From Diaporthe sp. PMI_573 (Eukaryota; Ascomycota; Sordariomycetes; Diaporthales; Diaporthaceae): a stretch of DNA of 64,000 nt. Of the stretch, positions 1 to 11,947 are shown one piece after another. The number at the start of each line of letters is the position of its first letter. Within the stretch, counting starts at the first letter, position 1. The stretch is taken from the NCBI GenBank assembly GCA_021399435.1, contig JAJTUP010000023.1:558001-622000 (forward strand). The letters run 5' to 3'. Made by a program: the position numbers and the translations under genes. The notes below the pieces were generated by a model. The model had not been told where the DNA came from, ran no database searches, and was given only the letters and a program-made list of their open reading frames with translations.

Positions 1-2236
1 GACACGCGAGAGCCTTTGTCCAAGAGCGTGACCGTTCGTTCATCCACCCATCATTCTTCGCTTAATCACTAATGCAAGCGACGTGTTGTTCTGTGGAATC
101 TGTTTCATCGCCGGTTCGTCTTGACTGAGTCTGTCCTGGAACTGTAGGGCAGACTTCCTGGTCCGCAGCCAGCCTGGCTCTGCCTCCTCTGCCTGGATCA
201 TTCTGGTTGACGTCCTGCACGTCTTAGCAAAAAGAGCTGTGCCGAGGGCCGATCTTGTTCTCCTGTAGGAGCCTAGCCGGGGGGCTGCCTGGGCGGTAGC
301 GACCCTGCTGGCCCAAACAGGTTTAGAAAGGTGACAACTAGGGGGGGGCCTCTGTTTCTCCCCCCCCCCTCCTCCCCCCCTCAGGCTCAGAGGGAGACAC
401 AGAGCATGCTGGGCAAAGGAACTGCTGCAGGGCTGGCCGTCTGCCTGCAACTGTGTCGTACTTGTTAGATGTGGCAGCTTGCCCTGGTGCGAGTACAGAC
501 TGTGCGTATGACACTGTACACCCTGGACAGTAACACAGCACACCCATACCCCGCCGAATGGCCCCATGTGCCATGCGATGCGGCGCCCTGATGCAATGAC
601 GCCCATGTCCTGGTCCTCCTTTTTTTCTGCCCTCCCTTGGTTGCCTTGGGTGGCACTGGGTGGGACCGGCAGCTCGCTTTTTTATTTTTCTCCTGCCCAC
701 ACCATCAGCCAAACCCACCCCCCCTTCCATCACATTGCCCATCCTCCGCAGCTTCTAGCACATGGCTCCCGGGAGTCTCCCCTGTCGTGCCAATTTTTGT
801 TCCCCATACTGTACACACTGTACGTAGATACGTAGCGCAGTGTACCCAACCCCGCGGCCCACCGTTCTCTCGTCTTGTGCGGTGGTCGCCTCTTGATCGC
901 ATGCTGCTGCTGGCTGCTGTCTGCTGTCTGCTGTCTGCTGTCTGCTTTCTGCTGTCTGCTTGCTTCTTTTTTTGCTCTGCATTTGAGGAGCATGGGCATG
1001 GCATGGTGTTGTGAGCGTGTGTGAGACCCTCTCCCTCTCTATCTGCCTGTTCCCGCGTGGTCGCCTCGTCACCCGTCCGTCCGTCACCCCCCCGTCACCC
1101 GTCGAACCTCGTTCGTCACTTGTCATTTTTCTGCCATTGTCACTCCAATCTTCAATTACTACTCAGCCCATTGCTACCGTACGCAACCTCGAATTCAGCC
1201 AACGTCCAGCCCAGCCCAGAACCAACCAGTCCGCCATCCCGTCCCCATCCTCCGCCGGATACTGCTTTCGGTTTAATTGCCTGGCATTCGACAATCTTGA
1301 GAGGAAAGACAAGACCTTGGGTGCGTAAATCTGCCCTGCTCTGCCTTTTCCGCCACACACACCCCCCCTTCGCGTGTTGCTTCTGCTCCCGTCGCCCCTG
1401 GCTCAGTCAGTCTCATCATTCCACGCCCAGTTATCACCAACACGACCAACGCTTCTTCACCGTTCAGCTCGTTTGTCCCATTCCACATCTCTTTGTCGCA
1501 CTCCCCTTGCAACCCCCAGTCTGTTGGCCCGTCCCTGGCTGTGCGTACCCTGTTGTGTCCAGCTGTCCCTGTGGTTCGATTTTTTTATTCTTCCATCGGT
1601 CCTGGGATAGTGGCCCAAAAGCCCACAGCACTTGCAGCAGCACAAACACGGCTCTCAGCGCACAGTGCAGTGCCGTGCGGTAGCATAGGTACGTTCTTTT
1701 CTCTTGGTCGGCCGCCCTCTCCCTCTCGCCTGGCCCATTCCTTGGCCGGTTCCCACCTGCCAATGGAGCTTGCAAAGTGAGCCTCTCGGTCGACTCGATC
1801 AAAAGAGGGTTCCTCTTTTTCCCACCCCTTCTCGTCACTCAGTCAATCCTCGTCCAGCACCAGTCGGACAGACCAGACAAGAGGAGCCCACAGGAACCAC
1901 AGGAACCACAGGGTGCAGAGCGCGAGAAGTGGTTGATGCTCACGGCCCAGCCTGGCACCGCCAAATGACCCCCAATCTGTGGCATCCATATCCTCGCTGC
2001 CCTGACCCTGCCCACGGCCTTGTTCTCATCATCCTTACCACCTGAGTCCGTTCGTTCGTTTGTACTGCACTGTCCTGTCCTGTGTCCGCTGTCTCCTGCG
2101 CCCTCTTACCCAAGCACCAAGCACCAAGCACCAGCAAGTCCCAGCTCCATCCATCCACGCCGGGACCACCAAGACCAAGACAAGACAAGACCCAGGCCCA
2201 ACCCGCTCTTACTAACTTCCTCTCTGCCTTTGTTAG
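1..2236. other. Long upstream / leader region of flbA, no gene seen
   Basis: No protein family is recognisable in either strand here. The stretch is very pyrimidine-rich on the plus strand, with C runs near 354-380 and 12-15-bp CT tracts typical of fungal promoters and leaders. A heptanucleotide minisatellite lies at about 901-961. A good donor (GTACGT at about 1687) and a TTAG just before the flbA start codon at 2237 would permit a long 5'-UTR intron, but this is only a possibility. Confidence 0.5.
901..961 (+). repeat. CTGCTGT minisatellite
   Basis: About seven tandem copies of a 7-bp CTGCTGT-like unit, with one CTGCTTT variant, in the region upstream of flbA. It lies about 1.3 kb before the start codon and is not inside a convincing reading frame. 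Confidence 0.85.
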
Positions 2237-4787
2237 ATGGCTGCCGGCGTATCATCTCCTGCCCGCCCAAGCCCAGTCTATCTTCACGATCCGTTGTCCC
2301 ACACAAACAATAATTCCTCCATCTTCAACTCTGCCTCACCTCAACACTCCGTTTCCACCTCATCTTCCCCCAGCCTGACCTCCCTCACCTGCCCACCTCC
2401 AGCGGCACCACAACCACCACCACACCTGCTGCTGTCCTTGTCCTCCTCTCCCAGCAACCAACAAGACAGCCCGCGTCGCCCTCCTCCAAGCATCAGTCCT
2501 AACAGCACCGCCGCCAGCACTCCAACGACGCTTGCCTCTTCTCCTCTCTCATCATCCTCGCCGTTCGGGCCTGCCCCAGACTCCCTCGTGCTCACGCGAT
2601 CCCGACCCCAGCAATCGCCCGTCAACTCTGCCCGAGGAGACCCGAGGCTTCAGAAACCGGGCGGCTTTTTCGCATTCGCTGCCTCTGCCATTGACCGCAC
2701 CCAGAGTGCAATTGCAACCATCTCTGACCAGACGGTCCGCCACCAGCGATCCCTCAGTCGGCTCTCAGTCACCGGCGACTCTGCTGCACACCACCTCAGT
2801 GCCGAGCCCTCGCCCGACAGGACCTCGAGATACCGCCCCGCGTCGACACTGTCGTCGGCGTCGTCCTCGAACCTGCAGAGCTCTCAGCCAGGGTCCAAGT
2901 CCCCAATCAGCCAGTCTTTTTCGGCTCAGGATCCTCCTTACTCGCGACCCTATTCTGAGACCGATCCCTCTCACCCCCCGCCAATTCTCCTGCCGAGAAT
3001 TGACAACAAGATGCATCAAACATCTTCTAGACTATTGCGCATGACGGATGACGACAGGCCGTTCACCAAGGTAAGTTCCCTACGATCTGATTCGTGTTTA
3101 CCCGCCGGCACCTGCGGCCTGGAATAGTCCAGCAATCAAGCAATGGCACCTGCTGCTGTACCGCGCGGGGCAGCGGCACGCCCCGACCTGCGCATTCGGC
3201 GACTGACAGTAGCCTGCAGGACTTCAAGGATCTCTTTGCAACACTGATCGTCAGTCTGCTGCCGCTTTCAGCCCACCGTGTGCGCTTGACCAAGGTCGAG
3301 CACACCTTCCTGTCGGAAGATGCCATCAACAACCTGGGTTCCCTCAAGTTCTCCCAATCCAACCGCATGCCCGACCCCAAAGATCCCTCCCGAATCGTAA
3401 CCACGACAACAACCACCACATTTTCCATGGCGAAAGACATGGCCCGCTCGATATGCCAGCGATTCCTGGAAGCACGTTTCATTGAGTCCGCCGACGGCAA
3501 GTACCAGCAGGTGTACACCATGAAGGGCTCCGTCTGGCAATTGACGCCAAAGGGCATCTCTATACTGGATCGCTTCTGCTCGAGGAACGGTATTCAGCAG
3601 AAGCAGGTTGCGGAGCTGATCGGCAACTCATTACCCCAGCTCGTCATCCTGGAGAGAGAAGGACAGACGGACAAGCTGACTACCGACCGTGGCACCATTG
3701 AGGTTCTTTTCAGGAGGTTTGTCGGCATCGGAGGCTTCAACATCAAGAGCAACGTGAACTCTGCCGACTCGGACTCCCTCAGCGACTACCGCGACGGCCT
3801 GACTGGTGTCAAGATGGCCGCCGAGCGGAAAGTAGGAGGCAAGACTTTTAAGAACACCTTTACCGGAAAGGCGGCCACTGACTGGCTGATGGACTGTTCC
3901 ACCACCGTGGACCGACGAGAGACCATCGAGGTCGCCGGGTTGTTTGTCGAGTACGAGCTCATGGAGGCTATCCAGCAGGACCGGGCCTACATGTCGCAAT
4001 ACCCTGGCAGCCATTTGTTCCAGCCCACAAAGCATGCCATCTACCAGCTCACACCAAGAGCCCACGACCTGGTCAACGGCACGCTGTCTCGAGGGAGGAG
4101 CTCGGAGGGCGAGGTATCATCCAGCGCAGTGAGGCCAGGCGTCGCTCGCGACTCCAACACCCAGAGACTGGACAAGATTTTGGGCGATCCTGCCCTTCGA
4201 CTGCTCTTCCGCGAGAACCTGAGGGAAACGCACTGCGAAGAGAACCTGTCATTCTACATCGATGTGGACGAGTTCGTGCGCAGCTGCAAGCAGGCCATCC
4301 GACAAGCCCAGAAGAACCCAACGTCGACTTCTATGGATGGTATCAAGGAGATCATGGCTCAAGCCTACGGCATTTACAACGCGTTTCTCGCACCCGGCTC
4401 GCCCTGTGAGCTTAACATCGACCACCAGCTGCGCAGCAACCTTGCCACCCGCATGACTAAGGCAGTGGGCCAAGATGTTGCCATGATTGATACGCTGCAC
4501 GAGGTGACGGCCCTATTTGAGGACGCGCAGAACGCTGTGTTCAAGCTCATGGCTAGTGTAAGTTTAACCATCGCCTCCACCCCTCCCTCCCCCGGGGAAT
4601 GAGTCCCATGTGACGCCGATACTAACATACACACCAGGACTCTGTGCCGAAGTTCCTGCGGAGCCCCAAATACGAGCACGTCTTGAAGAACTATGACTTC
4701 GACACAATAAACCACCCCGTCGGCAAGGACTCCGCAGCACCTGGCCGATTACTCGAGCGAAGCCAAAGCCGATCGAACCGCAAGTGA
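2237..4787 (+). CDS. flbA: FlbA-type regulator of G-protein signalling (DEP + RGS)
   Basis: Three exons (2237-3070, 3220-4557, 4638-4787), both introns GT-AG and phase 0, give 773 aa. Residues 1-278 are low-complexity Ser/Pro. Residues from about 279 are the conserved fungal N-terminal module (DFKDLFATLIVSLLP...), followed by a DEP domain at about 474-580 with the G-K-T-F-K-N-T-F-T-G-K-A-A-T-D-W-L signature. The RGS domain runs from about 595 (DKILGDPALRLLFRENLR) to about 755 and is split by intron 2. In Aspergillus, FlbA is the GTPase-activating protein for the G-alpha subunit FadA; it ends vegetative growth signalling and permits conidiation. The length fits (Aspergillus FlbA is about 720 aa). 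The start codon is the first in-frame ATG of the long frame; the N-terminus is the least certain part. Confidence 0.93.
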
Positions 4788-6324
4788 GAAACGACATACT
4801 TCGAGCACTCGTTTCTCTCCGACGATCAGTCCGACCCTTCGCAACTGCGGCCATGCGGCGCAAGCAGCAAGATCTCTGCCATGCCCTGCATTCGACCCAC
4901 CAAATGCTGTCTTGCCAATAGCCACCGCGGAGGTTGTTTGGCTCCAAACTTGGTCCTTGACTCGATGGGTTTGACAGCACAACGGCATCGACCGGCCGTT
5001 TATTGGAGCGACTAGCCACGGCCTACAGGTTAAAATGGCTCAGGATCAGTGTTGCGCATTTTCATTCTGCCTCTCGTTCCTGGTGTGGACCTTGAACGAT
5101 TAGATGATCGACAAGATCCGTCGCACGACTAGGCAGTCTCGGTACCAGCGAATCTCTCGACCACATTCGCCTAGGCGATCTCCGCTTTTATTACCCACCG
5201 CCTCGCACACAATTCGGATGTACCTCTACATCGGTGGCCCGCCGCTTGTCCGCGGAAGCCCTGGGTCAGCTTTTCATTTTTCTCTCGCGTGGTTTGGAAG
5301 TCAAGGCGTTGGGCTCGTTTTCGGCATAGATATGGCCCAGGCAGTCCACATGAAGAAGGGGGGACGATGGGTGCTCGGTCTTCACGACGGGATCTTCCTC
5401 CAGGAGCATCCAAGACTAGCGTTTGGATGGAGCGCATTGGGTGGCTCATCCGCTGTGGCATCATTGCATTTTGTTTTTTTCTTGGCGGAATGGAGGTGGG
5501 GAAGGGGGAAAGGATTGTGCGAGTCCCTGGTTCGGGGTGGTCAAGGACTCTAATTCTCTACGGGACAGGATCTATGATGTAAAAGGCATGGGCCGGTACG
5601 ATGAAGCACGTCGAACAGCTCGGTGTCAAGGGGGACCAACCGTATAACCGAGGGGCTTGTTACTATATGATCTGGCCCTGAGCTATTTCGGCACAAGAGT
5701 GTACATAACGACGGACCATTATACGATACCAGTCGATGAGATCGACCGCTTCTTAGATGACCATAAAAAAAGGATCGCCGCTTTTGGCTTTGCCCACATT
5801 TTGAACCGGTGTCTGATCTTGGACGATGGTGATAGGGATGGAATGTGTGATGGATTTGGATGGGCTGTCGCGTGCTGCTGCGCAGGCGGGCAGCCCGACT
5901 GGAATGTGCCGCACCGGAAGCATTTCTCGAGACCAACAACACGGCCTGTTTGTTGTTCATACCAAGCAATGTGTTATTAGACAATCACTGTCGGCGAGTT
6001 TAATTGCAGATTCATGTGATGGGAAGCCGCCCATGGGCGTTGGCCTGGCCGTCCACATCCATATAAGACTGCCTCGCCTCTTGAGTCTTGTTGATGTCGC
6101 ACCTTTCTCTGCATCGCAATTGTTTGGTCGCGACCGCAATCTCACTCGTTCGACTTTGACGTTCCTCACACTCTTTAATTCTACGTTGCCACACCACTTT
6201 GTTGTTGAAGAAACCAGCAGCAGTTGACCTTGTTCCCCCCCCTCGTCCCGCCACCAATATCACACCAAAGGAGACACAGAGAAGAAAGAACAAGACATAA
6301 ATACATACAAAAAGGACCGGCAAG
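4788..6324. promoter_or_regulatory. flbA 3' flank and upstream region of the CCG-6-like gene
   Basis: No convincing coding sequence in 1.5 kb. A TATA-like box (CCATATAAGA) is seen at about 6058-6067, some 260 bp before the ATG at 6325. The last 100 bp before the ATG turn A-rich (AAGAAAGAACAAGACATAAA...), as in highly expressed fungal genes. Confidence 0.45.
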
Positions 6325-6965
6325 ATGCAGATGCGAAACCTCCTCACCCTCCTCGCGGCCTCGGGGGCCGCCGCCCAGTCGAGCGTGCCGGTGCCGATCC
6401 CAGGGAACGGCACCGTCACCACCACCATCGTGGTGAACTCGTTCGTGACCTACTGCCCGAGGCCCACCGTCATCACGCACAAGGACCACTGCTACACGGC
6501 CAAGACCCCCGGGCCCCTGACCATCACCAACTGCCCTTGCACTATCACCACCGTAAGTCCACACAACAACACGCGCACACACAACACATGTATATATCCA
6601 CATGCTAACACAATCCGATCCAGACCATTCCCAAGCCAACCTGGGCCCCTCCCCCGATGCCGCTGCCGGGCTGCATGGGCCACGAGTGCCCGCCTCCCCC
6701 TCCTCCTCCTCCACCACCAGGGTGCACGGGCGAAGAGTGCCCTCCTCCACCACCAGGGTGCGCGGGCGAAGAGTGCCCTCCTCCCCCAGCGCCCCCAGTC
6801 CAACCCGTGGCCCCTGTCGCTCCCGTGGCCCCCGTCCCGGCCGCGCCCACGGGTACGTGGGCGCCCGCCCCGGCCCAGCCTACCTACGTGACGGCCGGCG
6901 CCGCGGGCCTCAAGGCCTCGGCGCTCGTGCTGGCTGGTGTGATGGCTGGTGTTGCTGCGCTATGA
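6325..6965 (+). CDS. CCG-6-like GPI-anchored cell-wall protein
   Basis: Two exons (6325-6552, 6624-6965; 71-bp intron, phase 0) give 189 aa. Residues 1-18 form a signal peptide (MQMRNLLTLLAASGAAAQ). The core carries the wall-protein signature: VVNSFVTYCPRPT, then HKDHCYTAKTPGPLTITNCPCTITT, as in Neurospora clock-controlled CCG-6 and related Sed1-like proteins. A Pro-rich stalk follows with three tandem units of the type G-C-x-G-(H/E)-E-C-P(n). A small-residue hydrophobic tail (AGLKASALVLAGVMAGVAAL) ends the protein and fits a GPI-attachment signal. It probably acts at the outer cell wall. The Cys-Pro repeats are unusual for this family, in which the stalk is more often Ser/Thr/Ala-rich. Confidence 0.85.
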
Positions 6966-7948
6966 TGATGGTGATGAGATTCGGGATGTTGGACTTCAGG
7001 AGTAGATTAATGGGGCAATGGAGGAGGAGGAGTTAGGGGTTTCCAGGGGGTGGGGATCTGGCATGTTTTTTTTGGTGTTGACTCCACACACAAGGGCATC
7101 GTCATTTTTGTGTGTTTTCTTCTCTCACGGTTTCGGGAAAGTTTCTGTAAATCGTTTCTTCCCTGCCCACCAACCTAGGGTTTCGGTCACTTTTTTTTTT
7201 AATACTGGTGTAATTTTTATGTGGACGTGGAAAGGGAAGCAATTAGGTGGTCTGTGAAGGGTAGGCATAAAGTCTCTCTTTACTTTGCCAGCCACTTCTG
7301 TTTTTCAGGTCTACTAATGAAGTCGAAGTTAATATGGCTTTCGGGATGAAAGGACAAGAACATGCGATCGGGGTCGAGTGGTTTAGTGGCAATGAATGAA
7401 GCATGAACAAGCATCATTCTTATTTTTACGCATCGTGCTTTTTGCTCTCTTCAGATCTATAAACAGACCTGGGTCTGGCAGAGGACAACAGATCAATGAC
7501 ACTGAATCACCTTGAACAACCTTCCTCTTTGCATTGTGTGATATAACATTGTCAATTATGAAAGCGAGGGGGAAGAGTATGTATCCTGAAGGGGGTATCC
7601 ATGTCGAAGCACCATCTCAACTCCGTAACTCCAAAGGAAGCCAACACCTCACATGTCCAGGAAATCGCCGCAAGCGGCAGAAACAAGACTAAGAGACACC
7701 AAATAAATGCTCACATACCAGAGTACAAACCATCACCTAGTCAACGTGATATGAGCCCGAGACAAGACCCCCGAGTAAACAAGGCTCCAACTCAGATCAC
7801 AGAAGGGGGCGTCGGCCTCGGCAATCCAAATACAATCCGGCATGCCGGTCTCGTCTGGCACGTAGCTGACATGATTGCCAACAACACCCGCCACTAGTGC
7901 CCGAAACGAGAAAAAAAAAGACCGCAAACAAAGCAGGAGGAGATACGC
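6966..7948. other. Intergenic region between convergent genes
   Basis: Three-prime flanks of the CCG-6-like gene (+) and the DUF7053-type gene (-). T-rich tracts at 7062-7200 look like 3'-UTR sequence. No gene or repeat seen. Confidence 0.5.
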
Positions 7949-9310
7949 TCATTCCAGCTCGCCGGTAAAAGGCGAGTCCAGCCGCGCGCCCATTCCAGCG
8001 CGGCCGCCGGGCCTCAGCACCGAGGGGTGACTGCGGTGCGCGTGCTGCTGCTCCCCCCCGCTCTCCCCCTTCGCCATCCTGAGCCCCTCAGACCCAGCCA
8101 GCTCGGCAAAGACCAATGGCGCTCGCGGCGGCAGCGGCTCGTCCGGCGCGCCGTCTGCATCTGAGTACGGGTTCAGGGACGGGTACTCCGGGTGGTCGTC
8201 GCCGCCGCTGCTGCTGGTCGCTGCCGTCGGCGTGGACGTCGAAGAGGAGAAGGAGCCTGAGCTCCGGGCGCCGCTGCTGCTGTTGGTCGTCGTCGTGGCG
8301 CCGGGTATGGGCTGTGTCAGGTTCGCGGAGCCGACGGACGTGTTCCGGACGCGGAGGGGCTGGGGATATAGCGCGCTGTCGTGGTAGGCCGGTGGTGGTG
8401 GGGGTTGGGAGTAGCGGTGCGCCTGCTGGGGCCGCGTGGGAGGGAGCGCGTGTGCTGCTGGATGCCCCCAGGCTGCTGGTGGGTGGTGCTGGTCCATCCG
8501 GCTGGGAGATATGACGGATTGCGAATGCGATCTGTAATGGGTGACGGGCGGTGTGTTGCGGCGCTGCTCGACAGTGCTTGGGCTGGGGTACCTCACGGAT
8601 GGCGGACGCCCAGGTTGATATCCAGGGATGAACGGGCTCCCGAGTTGCGGAGGCGGGCTCCTTCTCGTCTCGGAAGTGTGGCGTGGAGGCTGGTTGTGGG
8701 ATGCTTGCGACGATGGGAACAGGGCCGGCTTTTCCTCGGCTGCGCTCAAGGGTGATTGCCCGGTGCGGATGCTGTCTTTGTCCCCAGACATCACTAGTCT
8801 TGCCTTCTCGACGAGGTGGTCCACGAGCGTGGCGTGTGATTTCTTGAGGTTCTTCTTGACAAAGCCGGTCATGAGGATGTTGCAGCGGAGGTCGACGTCC
8901 TCCCGGATGTACAGCCCCGTCGCCGGCGCGCCGATGCCAAGCTCCACGGGCTCGGCGGGCTCACCGGGCAGCGTCCCGCAGAGCGTCCACTTGTCCCTGA
9001 TGTCGACGTTGAGCGGCGCGCGGCAGTGGGTCTGGATCCCGTCCGGGAGGTCGTGGAACGCGCACGTGTATGAGATGTCCCCGCTGGCGAGCCCGCCCGG
9101 CAGGTACGTGATGCGGTCCGTCAGGGAGTACCAGATGCACTTGAGCTCATCGTCGGGGGCGTTCGGGGGCGGCTTGATGGGGTGCCTCTCCTTGACCAGG
9201 GGGTTCAAGTCGATCATCTCCAGGTGGTTGTGGAGAAAGTCGAGGACGACATCGCGCGGTATGCCCGCAGGCAGCGGGCTGATTGTGGTGAAGACTGATC
9301 TCTTAGACAT
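7949..9310 (-). CDS. DUF7053-type conserved fungal protein
   Basis: A single uninterrupted frame of 453 aa. The first ~170 residues are well folded and conserved-looking: MSKRSVFTTISPLPAGIPRD, then LEMIDLNPLVKERHPIKPP and CIWYSLTDRITYLPGG, ending in the segment GLYIREDVDLRCNILMTGFV. I recognise this as the domain of unknown function seen in many mould proteins (DUF7053), which has a START/SRPBCC-like look. From about 190 on the chain is low complexity: Pro/Ser/Gln/His-rich, then a Ser/Thr run. No signal peptide or membrane segment is seen. The function is unknown. Confidence 0.85.
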   Translation of the reverse strand: MSKRSVFTTISPLPAGIPRDVVLDFLHNHLEMIDLNPLVKERHPIKPPPNAPDDELKCIWYSLTDRITYLPGGLASGDISYTCAFHDLPDGIQTHCRAPLNVDIRDKWTLCGTLPGEPAEPVELGIGAPATGLYIREDVDLRCNILMTGFVKKNLKKSHATLVDHLVEKARLVMSGDKDSIRTGQSPLSAAEEKPALFPSSQASHNQPPRHTSETRRSPPPQLGSPFIPGYQPGRPPSVRYPSPSTVEQRRNTPPVTHYRSHSQSVISPSRMDQHHPPAAWGHPAAHALPPTRPQQAHRYSQPPPPPAYHDSALYPQPLRVRNTSVGSANLTQPIPGATTTTNSSSGARSSGSFSSSTSTPTAATSSSGGDDHPEYPSLNPYSDADGAPDEPLPPRAPLVFAELAGSEGLRMAKGESGGEQQHAHRSHPSVLRPGGRAGMGARLDSPFTGELE

Positions 9311-10711
9311 GGTGTGCTTGGATGCGCTTGGGTGAAAGACGATGCCAATATGTGCAGGCGATGAGATTCAGCCACGACGTGAAATAGTCGAGGAAACAAT
9401 GCTGCCCTTTTTCTCTGGGTGTTGGATCCAACGTCCGCGCCGTCGACAACCAACGGGACAAGGGTTAGCGGCAAAGGTCCAACCAATCCTCCCTGGCTAC
9501 CTAGACGAGTGCTCGTCTGTAACACACTCCGACAGCGTCAAATGATCTCTTCCGTCAGGAGATGTATGGGCGCGGCTGGAAACAGCACATGAACAAGAGA
9601 GGTGAGAGAGTAAGTGGCACTAGCCACAAGCAAGAGTGAGGTGGTGACGTGACTGAGACAGTCGAGTCTGTGATCTGAGTTTGGCGTCGAAACAGTCTGA
9701 CAACGAGTGAAGTGTAGATGCCCTGCAAGTAGGCGTTCCGAACCCAAAGTCAAGCATGCAGGTCAATGTATGAGATAAAACCAAAAGCTTGTTGCTTTTG
9801 GGACATCAGACAAACTTACTTACCATTCTAGTAGCCTGCCGTTGCGGCAAGCACTCTTGCCGATCCTGTGAACGCTGGCCGGATGTTGGAGAAGCCAGGT
9901 GCCCGCGCCACGATGAGTGACATGAGGATGAGGGGTGGGTGCAGGCAGGCAGGCTGTGCACGCCGAAAATAGTGCTGGCAGTTGGACTAAGGCGGCCCTG
10001 CAAGCGGGAGGATGCACTCGGCAGCAGGGCGAATTGATGAACTACCGGAATCAGACATCAGCCGCAATAAGGCGTGCAGCCGTGCTTTTTCTCGGGAGCC
10101 TGCGCTTCCGCGACAAGTTGGCCTGGCCAGCCGGCCGGCCGATTTCTATACTCAGTACAATGATTTCCACCAACTCCCTTGCTATTTGCGGCACAGACCT
10201 GCTTATTCCCGTAGCTACCAAGCCGTGTCAAAACATGGCCGGCCTGCAGTCGAGATGAGTTGATGTGAGAAATTGCTTGCAACCATTAAGAACTCGGGTC
10301 CTAGACAGACTGTGAGCTCCTCCGGGCCAAGACAAGGTGAGTAGATGGTGTGAAGAGTAATGGTATCATTTCTTCTATGGAGAAACCCCCCCGCCGATAC
10401 CATCATAATGCCAATTTTCGCAATCCCTATGAACGCCGTGTCATGCCCGCTGTTTTCCTGTTCCATACTGTCTGTCACTGCTGCTCCCCCTTTTTATCGT
10501 GAGCCCTCTCCTTGATGCCACATCGTAAGCCAGCCAGAGACCCCGATGAGTCCGACCGATTCCAAGTCTAGAATCTCACCCGAGCACCATTATAATCGGC
10601 GTCTTCGTGCTGGGCGTAGCGGCGTAGCCGGCCAAAGTCCTGTGTTGTCGTAGGCATCGGACAGACTGTGTAAACCCGAACTAGTTCAACAACACCTCCC
10701 CCGGCTTACAA
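9311..10711. other. Intergenic, upstream of DUF7053 gene and 3' of CDC73
   Basis: 1.4 kb without a supportable gene. Short frames on both strands have no domain character. The part next to 9310 is the promoter of the minus-strand DUF7053-type gene. Confidence 0.5.
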
Positions 10712-11947
10712 TCAGATAGACGTCGGGATCGCATCTTTCCTCCAGCCCTTGGACCTCATGTTATTCTCGATCTGCTTCCAGATGCTCTCGACAACCTCCC
10801 TGTCGCGGAACCGGCTGGCCTCTGCGCCAGGTAGGCCCGGGTCCCTCCACTTGTCGACGGTAAAACACTGGACGCGGTGGCCCCAGTTGCGGACGTTATC
10901 CGGTACCTGGTCCCCCCGCCAGCCGACGTGAATGCCGAGGACGTGCCTGAAGAGCTCGTCGGGGTTGCTCCACTTGTAGTTCTTGAACTGCCACGGCTGG
11001 CCCGTCGTGAAGACGGCCACCACGCGGTTCCAGTACTCGGGCTTGAAGTTCTCGGGGCCCTCGACCAGGATGAAGCGCATGGCGCGATTCGGGTCGACCT
11101 CGCGCATCACCCGCATGATGTTGAGCATCGTCGCCGTCGACCCGCTCTCGGGCAGCTCGTACCGCCCCGTCTCGAGGAACGACCGCACGTTGGAGATGCG
11201 CAGCAGCGAGCTCGCCGAAGGCGACAGCAGGATGATGGGGTCCGGCCGCTTGGCCGGCTTCTGGTTGATCGGGAGCGGCCCCTTGCCCACGCCCACGCCA
11301 GCCGCCGCCGTGCCCGCCGGTTGCTGCTGCCCGGGCTTCCTCGACGTGAACAGCATCGCGTGCTTGCGGACGCCCGAGAAGTCGATGGGCTTGACGCCCC
11401 TCAAGATACTGTTGCGGTCCCCCATCTTGCGCTCCCCGGCGTAGATCTGCTGCAGCCTCGGGTCGAGCGACCCCTTGCCCGACCGCGCGCCCGCCGCCGC
11501 CGGCTGGGACGAGCTCTTGAGCGCCTCGGCCGCCGCAGGCGCCGCGTCCCCGGCAAGCTTCTTGATGTACTCGCTCTCGCCGCCGCCCTCGAGCCAGGTG
11601 ATGAGGTCGACGCGCTCGACAAAGGCGAGCTTGTGGACGGTGGCGCCGAGCCCCTTGGCGGCCAGCTCCTCGTTCAGCGCCGTCGCCGCTGCATTGTAGT
11701 CTGGGATGGCGAGGTCTCGGTTGACCCAGGCGAAGTAGATGGAGCGCAGGTCTATCGTGGTTGACTCGTCGGGCTGGAACCGCGTGGGCGAGTCGATGGG
11801 GAGGGCGGTCGAGTCTGCGAATCGGACCTCTGTGGCTTGTGAAAGAGGCGCCTCGTCGGCCGAGTCGCCAGCCACGGGGGTGACGGGCTGGCCTGATGCG
11901 ATTGCCTGTCGAAACAGTAGGAGCGGGTCCTGCGCTGCTGCTGCCAT
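10712..11947 (-). CDS. CDC73: Cdc73/parafibromin, Paf1 complex subunit
   Basis: A single-exon frame of 411 aa. The N-terminal part has DPLLLFRQAIASG and, near residue 65, TTIDLRSIYFAWVNRDLAIPDY followed by FVERVDLITWLEG, as in fungal Cdc73. The KPIDFSGVRKHAMLF segment follows mid-protein. The C-terminal Ras-like domain begins at about 235 (PIILLSPSASSLLRISNV) and includes RFILVEGPENFKPEYWNRVV, WQFKNYKW and the end ESIWKQIENNMRSKGWRKD. Cdc73 belongs to the Paf1 complex that rides with RNA polymerase II and supports H2B ubiquitylation and H3K4/K36 methylation in the nucleus. The plus-strand frame at 10877-11764 is only its GC-rich shadow. Confidence 0.95.
   Translation of the reverse strand: MAAAAQDPLLLFRQAIASGQPVTPVAGDSADEAPLSQATEVRFADSTALPIDSPTRFQPDESTTIDLRSIYFAWVNRDLAIPDYNAAATALNEELAAKGLGATVHKLAFVERVDLITWLEGGGESEYIKKLAGDAAPAAAEALKSSSQPAAAGARSGKGSLDPRLQQIYAGERKMGDRNSILRGVKPIDFSGVRKHAMLFTSRKPGQQQPAGTAAAGVGVGKGPLPINQKPAKRPDPIILLSPSASSLLRISNVRSFLETGRYELPESGSTATMLNIMRVMREVDPNRAMRFILVEGPENFKPEYWNRVVAVFTTGQPWQFKNYKWSNPDELFRHVLGIHVGWRGDQVPDNVRNWGHRVQCFTVDKWRDPGLPGAEASRFRDREVVESIWKQIENNMRSKGWRKDAIPTSI

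Noticed and set aside
1021..1683. 220-residue plus-strand frame upstream of flbA
   Set aside because: Ser/Pro/Cys/His composition of a pyrimidine-rich leader; no homologous motif.
10877..11764. Long plus-strand frame opposite CDC73
   Set aside because: Arg/Ala/Gly/Leu-rich shadow of a GC-rich coding strand; CDC73 on the minus strand is unmistakable.
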